A stretch of DNA of 64,000 bases from Peteryoungia wuzhouensis. Lineage in GTDB: Bacteria > Pseudomonadota > Alphaproteobacteria > Rhizobiales > Rhizobiaceae. The notes below the pieces were generated by a model. That model did no database searches. It saw only the letters and a list, made by a program, of their open reading frames with translations, and was not told where the DNA came from. Shown here one piece after another: positions 51,895-59,574 of this stretch. The stretch is from assembly GCF_003205195.1 (NCBI RefSeq), contig NZ_QJRY01000012.1:21382-85381 (forward strand), read 5' to 3'. A program made the position numbers and the translations under genes. Position 1 is the stretch's first letter, and each line of letters opens with the position of its first letter.

Positions 51895-52662
51895 TTAGGC
51901 GACAGCGGCGACCCGTTTCAAGATGTCGAGGTAACCTTCCACCGTCCAGGCGGAGCGGCCGATGAACAGGCCATTAATGGCCGGCTCGCGCGCAAGCTCG
52001 GCACAGTTCTGCGGGTTGACACTGCCGCCGTAGAGAATGGGAACAGCCCGCCCCAAACGGGCGCTGGCAACAGCTGCGATTTTTTCGTGTCGTGCGCTGG
52101 CATACTCTATCGTTGCCGGGATCCCGTTCACGCCGATCGCCCAGACGGGTTCATAGGCGATCAGGATCGTTGCTGCCTTCTCCTGGCCATCAAGAAGTGA
52201 CAGGGCACCCTCGACTTGGCGACGCAGAACAACGTCTGCTTCGCCGGCTTCGCGCTGCGCCAGCGTCTCGCCGATACAGATCAGCGGCACCAGCCCATGG
52301 CGTACGGCCGCCGCCGTCTTCAGACCTACGGTCGCGTCGGTCTCATTGAAGAATTCGCGCCGCTCGCTATGGCCAATCTCGACCAGATCGAGGTTGCAGT
52401 CCCTGAGCATGACCGGCGAAATTTCCCCCGTCCAGGGCCCGCCATTGTCCCAATGCATGTTCTGCGCGCCAACCTTGACGCTTGTCGCGGCAAGCCGCTC
52501 CTTCACCTGGCGCATGGTGGTAAACGGCGGCACGATAAAGCGCTGAACACGCGGATGGCTATCCTCGTCGACGGCAGCCAGTCCATCGGCGAAAGCAAGC
52601 GCCTCGGCCAAGGTCTTGTTCATCTTCCAGCTTGTTCCGACCCAAAGCGTCGAGCTGCTCAT
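51895..52662 (-). CDS. Triose-phosphate-isomerase-like enzyme, EryH/TpiB type
   Basis: A 255-residue TIM-barrel isomerase. Catalytic Lys13 is in GTSWKMNK, His98 in VEIGHSERREFF and Glu171 in IAYEPVWAIG, with the phosphate loop LYGGSVNPQN. Two diagnostic positions differ from ordinary triose-phosphate isomerase. The usual Asn of NWK is Ser11, and mobile loop 6 reads GVNGIPAT instead of GTGKxAT. Both features match what I recall of Brucella EryH / rhizobial TpiB, which isomerise a tetrulose phosphate to erythrose 4-phosphate. The start at 52662 follows GGAGGAGA; the frame is open 14 codons further. It sits between an EryC-like gene and transketolase, which supports the tetrulose-phosphate reading. 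Confidence 0.88.
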   Translation of the reverse strand: MSSSTLWVGTSWKMNKTLAEALAFADGLAAVDEDSHPRVQRFIVPPFTTMRQVKERLAATSVKVGAQNMHWDNGGPWTGEISPVMLRDCNLDLVEIGHSERREFFNETDATVGLKTAAAVRHGLVPLICIGETLAQREAGEADVVLRRQVEGALSLLDGQEKAATILIAYEPVWAIGVNGIPATIEYASARHEKIAAVASARLGRAVPILYGGSVNPQNCAELAREPAINGLFIGRSAWTVEGYLDILKRVAAVA

Positions 52663-52708
52663 CTCGTTCTCCTCCCGGCAACGGGCAATGTTTTGTTGTC
52701 GCACATGA

Positions 52709-53632
52709 TCAGCGGTTGAAACCTGTGTCGATGTGCGGTTCCCAGTAAGCGACGGATTCCCGGATCATCGCGACGACATTGCTGTCGGTCGGTTCGCGCT
52801 CGCGGAATGACAACTCCATGCAGATTTCGTTATCGACGCCGCCTGCAGCCTTGATCGTGCGGATCACCTTTTCCGGCTGGATGCGCCCATCCAGGTTGTG
52901 TTGGGCGGTGAAAGGCCAGTGGCCTCCCTTGTTCATCGACGATTGCTTGACATGGATAATCGGGGACTCGTGGGGAAAGGCGGCCGCCCAGGCATAGGGA
53001 TCGCAATCGTCGGGATTGCTGGACGTGACGTCACCATGGTCGATGTCGACCAGCATCTTGAACGGCAAGGACAGTTTCGCCGCCGCAAGACGTTTGTCGA
53101 AGGATCGGCATTCGGCGATCGTGTGGCCAAACTCCCGCCCCACCGACATTGGCTCCCAGAACAGATAGGAAAGGCCTGCGGCTTTCGCGTGATCGGCTAC
53201 CGCGTGCCAGCAGTCTATCGCAATCTCGATCAGAGCTTCACGACGGACCGGATCGTCATAGTCCTTCTGGGTAAAGACCGCGAACTGAGTGCCCATCGAG
53301 CTTGCGCCCATCTCAGCCGAGATATCGGCCAACGTGCGGAACCAGTCGATGTAGTGCCGACGGATATCGGCATCCGGATGTCCGAAATGGTTGAGACGGC
53401 CATAAGTGCTGGTCATCATCGAGGTGACCTTCACACCTGTTCTCTCCATCGCACTCTGGAATTGCCGGAGACGCTTGGTGATAACAGATGCGGGCCAGGA
53501 CGGATTGATGAACTCCGGAGTAAGCTGGATGTGGCCAATACGGATGTCCTCGGCCAACGTATCGATCAGGTCATCGACATCGGCGAACCGGTTGACCAGC
53601 GGATTTGTGTTCAGCGACAATCTCAGTGCCAT
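52709..53632 (-). CDS. Sugar phosphate isomerase/epimerase, EryC-like (tetrulose 4-phosphate)
   Basis: A 307-residue TIM-barrel protein of the xylose-isomerase-like superfamily. Metal-binding candidates are Glu in FWEPMSVGREFGHT, Asp and His in MLVDIDHGDVTSSNPDD, His in IIHVKQS and Glu in ICMELSFRERE. SLNTNPLVNRFADVDDLIDT, YGRLNHFGHPDADIRRHYIDWFRTLADI and MGTQFAVFT closely match, from memory, Brucella EryC, the 3-tetrulose-4-phosphate racemase of erythritol catabolism, and its mycobacterial relatives. The start at 53632 has GAGGA 8 bases upstream, and the extra open frame upstream is a shadow. Paired with the EryH-like isomerase 46 bases downstream, it would convert L- to D-erythrulose 4-phosphate. 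No tetritol dehydrogenase or kinase is in the window. Confidence 0.85.
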   Translation of the reverse strand: MALRLSLNTNPLVNRFADVDDLIDTLAEDIRIGHIQLTPEFINPSWPASVITKRLRQFQSAMERTGVKVTSMMTSTYGRLNHFGHPDADIRRHYIDWFRTLADISAEMGASSMGTQFAVFTQKDYDDPVRREALIEIAIDCWHAVADHAKAAGLSYLFWEPMSVGREFGHTIAECRSFDKRLAAAKLSLPFKMLVDIDHGDVTSSNPDDCDPYAWAAAFPHESPIIHVKQSSMNKGGHWPFTAQHNLDGRIQPEKVIRTIKAAGGVDNEICMELSFREREPTDSNVVAMIRESVAYWEPHIDTGFNR

Positions 53633-53715
53633 GATATTCTTCCTCGATATCAACACATGGGCAACTGAATGCCTTGGTGTCGCGTCTCGTTCCTCATGAA
53701 TGCGACAGCTCAACC

Positions 53716-54411
53716 CTATGAAGGGCATTCTCTTGCGATGTCGTCGATCGCCTTCGGAATGTCCGAGAACCGATCCACCAGCGCTTCCGGAAGCAAGGCC
53801 GCAAGCGGCGTCTTGGCATAGCCGTAACTCACGGCGATGACCGGAACGCCTGCAGCCTTGGCCGTTGAGATATCGACTTCGGAATCGCCGACAAAGATGA
53901 TCCGGTCGCCACCACCGGCATGGCTGGCTGTTTCCAGCAGATGTCGTGGATCGGGTTTGGCCACGCCAAACGTATCCGGGCCCGCAATGACGGGAAAAAA
54001 GCGCGCAAGCCCGAGGTCGCTCAGGATGAGCTTGGCATAGCGCTCGATCTTGTTCGTACAGACCGCAAGCTGCCAGCCATCTTCGGCAAGCATGGAGAGC
54101 GTCTGCTTGACATCCGGATAGGGCCTTGTTTCGCGCGACAGGCGCTCGGAATACAATTCGGTGAACCGCGTGATCGCGTGGAGACCCTGATCGTGCTGCC
54201 ATTCGATGGAGCGCAGAGTTAGGGCGCCCCTGACGAGGTTGGCAATACCGTGACCGATGAGTTTGCGCGTTGCAGGAATACCGAAGGCTGGCAATCCCAT
54301 CTCCATCATCAGCCCGTCCAGAGCGCCGGCAAGATCCGGAACGCTGTCGACGAGCGTTCCGTCGAGGTCGAAAACAATCGTCCCCTTGTGTTCAGCAGAA
54401 CCGTTGGTCAT
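53716..54411 (-). CDS. HAD family phosphatase, phosphoglycolate-phosphatase-like
   Basis: A 231-residue HAD hydrolase. Motif I is FDLDGTLVDS (nucleophile and acid Asp), motif II Thr is in LAVCTNK, motif III Lys in VAKPDPRHL, and motif IV GDSEVDISTAKAAG. A helical C1 cap lies between motifs I and II, as in Gph. The enzyme would dephosphorylate a small phosphate such as phosphoglycolate or a sugar phosphate. It lies 12 bases after the dihydrolipoamide dehydrogenase stop and 83 bases before the EryC-like gene, within the operon. Clearing inhibitory side products is a likely purpose, inferred from context. Confidence 0.9.
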   Translation of the reverse strand: MTNGSAEHKGTIVFDLDGTLVDSVPDLAGALDGLMMEMGLPAFGIPATRKLIGHGIANLVRGALTLRSIEWQHDQGLHAITRFTELYSERLSRETRPYPDVKQTLSMLAEDGWQLAVCTNKIERYAKLILSDLGLARFFPVIAGPDTFGVAKPDPRHLLETASHAGGGDRIIFVGDSEVDISTAKAAGVPVIAVSYGYAKTPLAALLPEALVDRFSDIPKAIDDIARECPS

Positions 54412-54423
54412 TTCCGGATTTTC

Positions 54424-55836
54424 CTAGGCATGGATTGCGCGCCCTTCGGACGCGAGGACGGCTTCGTGCATAGCTTCCGAAAGCGTCGGATGCGGGAAAA
54501 TCGTCGCCGCAAGCTGTTCGCGTGTAGCCCCCGTCGCCATCGCGAGAGAGAAGACGGGAATGAGTTCGCTGACATTGGGGCCGAGCATATGCGCGCCAAT
54601 CACCTGTCGAGTACCGGCGTCGAACAGGACCTTGACCATGCCGTCGCCTTCACCGAGCGTTACCGCCTTGCCATTGCCCCGCAGATGGAAGCGGCCAATC
54701 TCGATTGCCCGGCCGCTGGCATTTGCTGACTGTTCCGTCATGCCGATGGATGCCACCTGCGGATTGGCAAATACGCAGGACGGAACAGGTCCGAGATTGT
54801 CATGACCGGCATGGCCGGCGATCCCTTCGACGCACATGATGCCTTCATGTTCTGCCTTATGCGCCAACATGGGTGGGCCCGCGACATCGCCGATCGCGTA
54901 GACGCCCGGTACAGTTGTGCGTCCCCGAGAGAGCGTCCGGATCGCACCATTCGACAGTTCGACACCAAGGCGCTCCAGCCCCAATCCTTCGATATTGGCC
55001 ACGACCCCCACAGCCGACAAAAGTTTCTCTGTCTCGAGAATGCGCGTCTCGCCATCCACAAGCGTGACCCCGACGCTCAAACCGGCGCCGGCAACAGCGG
55101 CATCGGAGACGCTCGCGTCGCAAATGATCTCGATACCCTTCTTTTGCAAAGCCTTTGCCATGAGATCAGCGACCTCGGCATCCTCCAACGGCAGAATGCG
55201 CGACATGCGTTCAACCAACGAGACCTTCGTTCCGAGTTCTGCGTAGAAGGCCGCAAATTCGACCCCGATGGCGCCGCCGCCGACAATGACAAGCGAAGAC
55301 GGAATGGCCGTCGCCGTCATGGCATGATGATAAGACCAGATGGCGTTGCCGTCCGGCTCCAGACCCGGCAACACGCGTTCGCGCGCACCAGTGGCGATGA
55401 TGATATGCGAGGCTTCATAGTCCCCGGGCGGCAATACACCCTTCGGTGCGTCGCCTGAGGCTTCCCTGACCCGAACAAGGCCGCGACCCGCGATTTCAGC
55501 TTCGCCCCAGATCGTATCGATCTTATTCTTGCGCAAGAGAAACTGCACACCGGCATTCAACTGGCCTGCAACGCTGCGCGAGCGCTCCACCATCCTTGAC
55601 AGACTGATCGCAGGCTCGCCAGCGTCGATGCCAAAGCGGGATGCGGTGCGAAAGCCATGCAGTATCTCAGCCGAATGAAGCAGCGACTTTGTGGGGATGC
55701 AGCCCCAGTTCAGGCAAATGCCTCCGAGATGTCGGCGCTCCACCACGGCTGTTTTGAAGCCGAGTTGCGCGGCGCGGATCGCAGCGACATAGCCGCCCGG
55801 TCCCGCGCCGATGACGATCACATCATAGGCTGGCAT
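54424..55836 (-). CDS. lpdA: Dihydrolipoamide dehydrogenase (E3)
   Basis: A 470-residue FAD enzyme that reoxidises dihydrolipoyl groups with NAD. The FAD loop is VIGAGPGGYVAAIRAAQLG. The redox disulfide is GGICLNWGCIPTKSLL (CxxxxC). The NAD loop is VIVGGGAIGVEFA, the second FAD strand is GVYAIGDVAGPPMLAHKA, and the C-terminal base His-Glu is in FPHPTLSEAMHEA. The start at 55836 has AAAGGAC upstream; the frame is open 29 codons more into the intergenic hairpin. A housekeeping E3 is expected elsewhere, so this copy serves the dehydrogenase complex encoded in this operon. It is separated from the E2 gene by 114 bases that hold a strong hairpin. Confidence 0.94.
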   Translation of the reverse strand: MPAYDVIVIGAGPGGYVAAIRAAQLGFKTAVVERRHLGGICLNWGCIPTKSLLHSAEILHGFRTASRFGIDAGEPAISLSRMVERSRSVAGQLNAGVQFLLRKNKIDTIWGEAEIAGRGLVRVREASGDAPKGVLPPGDYEASHIIIATGARERVLPGLEPDGNAIWSYHHAMTATAIPSSLVIVGGGAIGVEFAAFYAELGTKVSLVERMSRILPLEDAEVADLMAKALQKKGIEIICDASVSDAAVAGAGLSVGVTLVDGETRILETEKLLSAVGVVANIEGLGLERLGVELSNGAIRTLSRGRTTVPGVYAIGDVAGPPMLAHKAEHEGIMCVEGIAGHAGHDNLGPVPSCVFANPQVASIGMTEQSANASGRAIEIGRFHLRGNGKAVTLGEGDGMVKVLFDAGTRQVIGAHMLGPNVSELIPVFSLAMATGATREQLAATIFPHPTLSEAMHEAVLASEGRAIHA

Positions 55837-55885
55837 CCGCCTGTCCTTTCGAGCAAAATTTGGAGAAAAGGAAAAGTAGTCCAAG

Positions 55886-55938
55886 CCTCCGGTCAGCCGC
55901 ACTGTGTACCCTTGGGAGCACACAGTGCGGCCGGGAGG
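55886..55938 (-). promoter_or_regulatory. Strong intra-operon hairpin between E2 and E3 genes
   Basis: GCCGCACTGTGT (55896-55907) and ACACAGTGCGGC (55920-55931) are exact 12-bp inverted repeats around a 12-base loop. Outer arms CCTCCGG and CGGGAGG extend the stem with a small bulge. In transcript direction a C/T-rich stretch (CTACTTTTCCTTTTCTCC) follows, not a clean T-tract. It could be a partial terminator, an RNase-processing or stabilising element, or a protein-binding site. Confidence 0.55.
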
Positions 55939-55950
55939 TGAAGCGCGCGA

Positions 55951-57276
55951 TCAACCGGCGCTTCGAACGTTTTCCGCAATGAGCCGGCCGACAAGTGGGG
56001 CAGCTTCCAGCTGTGGCAGGTGACCCACATTCGGCAGACGATACAGGCCGACATGCGACGGCACGGCATCGGCTTGCTCGGACGGGATGATCCGATCCTC
56101 CCGGCCGATGATGGCCCGAACAGGTCCGCCGAACCGGTGCAGGGCATCGCGGATCGAGAAGAGCTGCGTATTGCCGGCGAAGACACCAGCCGCAAGACGC
56201 GCCTGATGGTCGACCATTGCCGTGCCCTCGCGCGCCGACAAGGTCGCACGGACCAAGACACCCGGCAGGGAGGATGGATCAAGCACCAGCAGCTCAAGCC
56301 AGACCTTCAGCGCCGCCTCGCTCGTCGAGGAGAGGAAACCGGCGACGTAGTCGCCATTGATCCTCGGCCCCAACCCGGCGGGTGAGAGAAGCGATAGCGA
56401 ACGCACCTGAAGGCTCCCGCCACCGGCGATGCTTGCGGCAACAGCGGCACCGAGCGAATGGCCGACGAGGTGAAGCCGATCGATCCCGCTGGCAGCGAGC
56501 GTGGCATGGACGGCTGCGGTCAGGCTGTCGAAATCGCTCACAGACGATGCTGCAGCGGCCCCGTGACCGGGAAGATCGAGAGCAAGAATGGGGTTTGCGA
56601 GGCCGATATGGGCAACAAACGGCCGCCAGGCGGAGACATCACCACCGAAACCGTGAATGAGCACGACCGGATCGCCGGTGCCCGATTGAAGCGTACGCAG
56701 AGGCAAAGCGCCGCCCGTTGTTGCGCGAACCGTACCGCCGCTGAAGGGCAGAACGGACGACACACCAGGCTTGCTGCGCTGGAAGGCTTCAACGTCGCGC
56801 TTGACCACAGCACCCCGTGGTCCCGTGCCCGGGATCTGCGCGATATCGACCCCGGCGCTGCCGGCGAGCCTCCGCGCCAGCGGAGACGATCCACCGGTCC
56901 CCGCCTTCAGAAAAGCCGTTTCCAGGTCCCGACCGCGTTCGACAGGCGTGACTGACACGCTCTCAATCGCCGTGGTAGCGGCCGCCTGAACCTCTACACT
57001 GGCAGTGCTCGTGGCGGCCGCGGTTTCCAGCACCTCACCCTCGCTGCCAACCATGATGATCGGTTCGAGGACGGTTGCCATATCCCCGACCTTGTAGCGG
57101 ATTTCCATAACCGTGCCGGTCTCGAAGGCTTCCACCTCGAACACAGCCTTTTCGGATTCCACCTCGGCGACGATATCGCCCTTCTTGACCTTGTCGCCGA
57201 GCTTGATGTTCAGGGCTGTAATCTTGCCTTCGGTCAGATCCTGCCCGACCTGCGGCATAAGAATGGGACGTGCCAT
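55951..57276 (-). CDS. Acetoin-dehydrogenase-type E2: lipoyl domain fused to alpha/beta hydrolase
   Basis: A 441-residue protein. Residues 1-80 are a lipoyl domain with lipoylation Lys43 in VESEKAVFE. Residues about 130-165 are a peripheral-subunit-binding domain (SSPLARRLAGSAGVDIAQIPGTGPRGAVVKRDVEAF). Residues 188-441 are an alpha/beta hydrolase with oxyanion HGFGG, nucleophile Ser274 in GHSLGAA and the final His in NVGHLPQLE. The normal acyltransferase core (HxxxDG) of 2-oxoacid dehydrogenases is missing. This layout is that of AcoC of acetoin dehydrogenases. The start at 57276 has GAGAG upstream and begins exactly at the lipoyl domain. It follows the transaldolase by 16 bases. Confidence 0.9.
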   Translation of the reverse strand: MARPILMPQVGQDLTEGKITALNIKLGDKVKKGDIVAEVESEKAVFEVEAFETGTVMEIRYKVGDMATVLEPIIMVGSEGEVLETAAATSTASVEVQAAATTAIESVSVTPVERGRDLETAFLKAGTGGSSPLARRLAGSAGVDIAQIPGTGPRGAVVKRDVEAFQRSKPGVSSVLPFSGGTVRATTGGALPLRTLQSGTGDPVVLIHGFGGDVSAWRPFVAHIGLANPILALDLPGHGAAAASSVSDFDSLTAAVHATLAASGIDRLHLVGHSLGAAVAASIAGGGSLQVRSLSLLSPAGLGPRINGDYVAGFLSSTSEAALKVWLELLVLDPSSLPGVLVRATLSAREGTAMVDHQARLAAGVFAGNTQLFSIRDALHRFGGPVRAIIGREDRIIPSEQADAVPSHVGLYRLPNVGHLPQLEAAPLVGRLIAENVRSAG

Positions 57277-57292
57277 CAGATTGCTCTCTTTC

Positions 57293-58513
57293 TCAAGCGA
57301 CTCGGCGCCGGACGGATTCAACCGACTGGGCGACGAAGTCCACGGTCTTTCGGGTCGCAGCGGCAAACTCGGCGGCCGTCGTGGCGAAGGCTCCGAACTG
57401 CGCGAATTCCTCCGGCTGCATGCCGTCGAATTCATAGGCCTGCCGGAAGTATGGAATGCGCATCAGCTTCTCGATCGTTTCAGCGGGCGCATCTTCGTCG
57501 ATGGCGCGCGGATCGAATTCGGGCAACCTATCTTCGGCCTGCATCAATTGGGCGATGTAGCCGGGCGGGCAGGTGTAGACGAAATCACCGCCGGCCAGCT
57601 TGGAAATGTGCCAGCTGGAGGCCGTTCCACCAGGACCTGCATCAGAAACGCGCATCGAGCATTGCAGCATCTTGCTCGGGTGTCCGCGCTCCTTGCCATA
57701 GCGGTAGGCGCGCTTGAGCACGGCGATTTCGCCATGCAGTATGTCTTCCGGAGACAGCGCAATGCCTCGCGCATCGGCCTGCGCCTTCAGATCGCCGACA
57801 TTGCCAAGCCGGGCAGACATGTGCGTGATGACGGAACGCCATCTCGACAGATCGACCCCATTGGCCTTCGCCCGTTCCAGACCACGGGACACGGCATCCA
57901 TGCAGGCGATGTATTGGGGCACGGTGAAGGAGGTCGTGTTGTTGGTCGAAATGCCGAGCGCCGTGAGTTCCTCGATGACTTCGTAACCTTCCTTGGAGCC
58001 CGGGATCTTCACCATCACGTTCGGAGCGATCTCGGCAAGCTGCAGACCCTGTTCGAGCATGCGTGCACGGTTGGTGACGAACCGTGGATCAACCTGGCCC
58101 GATACGAGACCGTATTTCCCGCCAGACACCTCATAGACCTTGCGGATCATCGCCGCCCCCCGACGAACCACGTCGAGATAGATGCTCCAGTAGATGCTTT
58201 CGATGTCGTCCGATCCGCTGGCGGTCGCCAGATTGCGGATTTCATCGGCCCAGAAAGCCGGGTCGGCTTGGATAGCCTGCAAGGAGAGCGGCGGGTTGGT
58301 GGTGACACCGCGGAATCCCATCTCACCGGTTGCCGACACGTGCTCCACATCGAACAGGCGCGTGAGCTGCACTTCCCATTCGTCTCGCTTCTCGGCCGGC
58401 GCATCCTTGAGGACCGAAGCCTTCCACCCCGGATAGATCATGGGAGACGAGTCCCACCAGATCTCACAGTCCGGATTTGTCGCAGCCAGTTTTTCCAATA
58501 CGTTCATAGACAT
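57293..58513 (-). CDS. tal: Transaldolase family protein
   Basis: A 406-residue class I aldolase of the transaldolase family. The Schiff-base lysine is Lys169 in NVMVKIPGSKEGYEVIEEL, and GFRGVTTNPPLSL is the conserved N-terminal segment. The protein is longer than E. coli TalB (317), mainly from insertions after about residue 90 and from the C-terminal extension (DEDAPAETIEKLMRIPYFRQAYEFDG). It therefore belongs to a divergent subgroup. The start at 58513 has AGGAAAG 5 bases upstream. It lies between the E1 beta gene (32-base gap) and the E2 gene (16-base gap), an unusual interruption of a dehydrogenase-complex gene set. It may act on a different acceptor than erythrose 4-phosphate. Confidence 0.88.
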   Translation of the reverse strand: MSMNVLEKLAATNPDCEIWWDSSPMIYPGWKASVLKDAPAEKRDEWEVQLTRLFDVEHVSATGEMGFRGVTTNPPLSLQAIQADPAFWADEIRNLATASGSDDIESIYWSIYLDVVRRGAAMIRKVYEVSGGKYGLVSGQVDPRFVTNRARMLEQGLQLAEIAPNVMVKIPGSKEGYEVIEELTALGISTNNTTSFTVPQYIACMDAVSRGLERAKANGVDLSRWRSVITHMSARLGNVGDLKAQADARGIALSPEDILHGEIAVLKRAYRYGKERGHPSKMLQCSMRVSDAGPGGTASSWHISKLAGGDFVYTCPPGYIAQLMQAEDRLPEFDPRAIDEDAPAETIEKLMRIPYFRQAYEFDGMQPEEFAQFGAFATTAAEFAAATRKTVDFVAQSVESVRRRVA

Positions 58514-58545
58514 CGAACTTTCCTGTCTCGTTCGGAGAACCTCGG

Positions 58546-59550
58546 TCATTCCGCAGCAAGAGCGAAAGACGTGGCGTGCAGTGTGCGACGGGTCGCAACG
58601 ACAATGTCATCGACCTGCGGAACGCTGGCCTTCTCAAGCTCGAGGTTGAACGGAACGGGAATGTTGAGACCGGCGACGATTTCAATCGGCGCATCGAGAT
58701 CGTAGAAGGCCTCGGCCTGAATGATGGAGGCGATGTCTGAGGCGACGCCTCCCCGGCGCACCGCTTCCTGGACGATGACAACCCGGTTCGTCTTGGCAAC
58801 CGAGGTCAGGATCATCTCCTTGTCGAGCGGCACCAGAGTACGCGGATCGAGCACTTCAGCATCAATGCCTTCTTCGGCAAGCTTTGCCGCCGCTTCCAGC
58901 GCGCGCGGGATCATGTTCGACCAGGCGATAATCGTCACGTCCTTGCCGGCCCGCTTGATGTCCCCCTTGCCGAACTCGATGACATATTCGCCGTCAGGCA
59001 CCATGCCCTTGGTCATATAGAGGTGCTTGTGCTCCAGGAACATGACCGGATCTTCCTGACGCAGGGCGTATTTCAGAAGCCCCTTGGCGTCGGCAGGCAC
59101 CGACGGCATGACGACTTTAAGACCGGGAATGTGATAGAAGAGAGCCTCGAGGCTCTGCGAATGCTGCGCTGCCACGCCACCGCCTGTGCCGCCCTGCGTG
59201 CGCATGACGAACGGGACGCGACCGTCGCCGCCCGTCATCAGACGGAATTTTGCCGCCTGGTTGACCAGCATGTCCATGCCCAGCATGGCGAAGTCGACAT
59301 ACAGGATTTCAACGATGGGACGCGCACCGGCAATGGCGGCCCCAACACCGACGCCGATCATGCCCGCTTCTGCGATCGGCGTGTCGCGGACACGTTTTGC
59401 ACCATACTTGTCCAGCAGTCCCTCGGTCACCTTGTACGAGCCACCACGTTCAGCAATGCCCTCACCGATGATGAAGACCGAACTGTCGCGTGCCATTTCC
59501 TCGTCGATCGCCTCACGCAGGGCGTCACGGTACATAAGCTCTCTAGCCAT
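58546..59550 (-). CDS. Dehydrogenase complex E1 component, beta subunit (acetoin/2-oxoacid type)
   Basis: A 334-residue ThDP-enzyme beta subunit. MYRDALREAIDEEMARDSSVFIIGEGIAERGGSYKVTEGLLDKYGAKRVRDTPIAEAGMIGVGVGAAIAG is the standard N-terminal domain. YVDFAMLGMDMLVNQAAKFRLMTGG, then PVMFLEHKHLY, complete the pattern. The C-terminal transketolase-like domain includes DPRTLVPLDKEMIL and VVIVQEAVRRGGVASDIASII. All parts are present. It pairs with the alpha subunit encoded 24 bases upstream and the lipoyl/hydrolase protein downstream; that partner makes an acetoin-dehydrogenase-like complex more likely than a pyruvate dehydrogenase. Confidence 0.92.
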   Translation of the reverse strand: MARELMYRDALREAIDEEMARDSSVFIIGEGIAERGGSYKVTEGLLDKYGAKRVRDTPIAEAGMIGVGVGAAIAGARPIVEILYVDFAMLGMDMLVNQAAKFRLMTGGDGRVPFVMRTQGGTGGGVAAQHSQSLEALFYHIPGLKVVMPSVPADAKGLLKYALRQEDPVMFLEHKHLYMTKGMVPDGEYVIEFGKGDIKRAGKDVTIIAWSNMIPRALEAAAKLAEEGIDAEVLDPRTLVPLDKEMILTSVAKTNRVVIVQEAVRRGGVASDIASIIQAEAFYDLDAPIEIVAGLNIPVPFNLELEKASVPQVDDIVVATRRTLHATSFALAAE

Positions 59551-59574
59551 CTTCTTTTCCTCTCTCCCGGAAGC

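Noticed and set aside
57113..58705. 530-codon open frame on the plus strand
   Set aside because: Antisense to the transaldolase gene and its neighbours.
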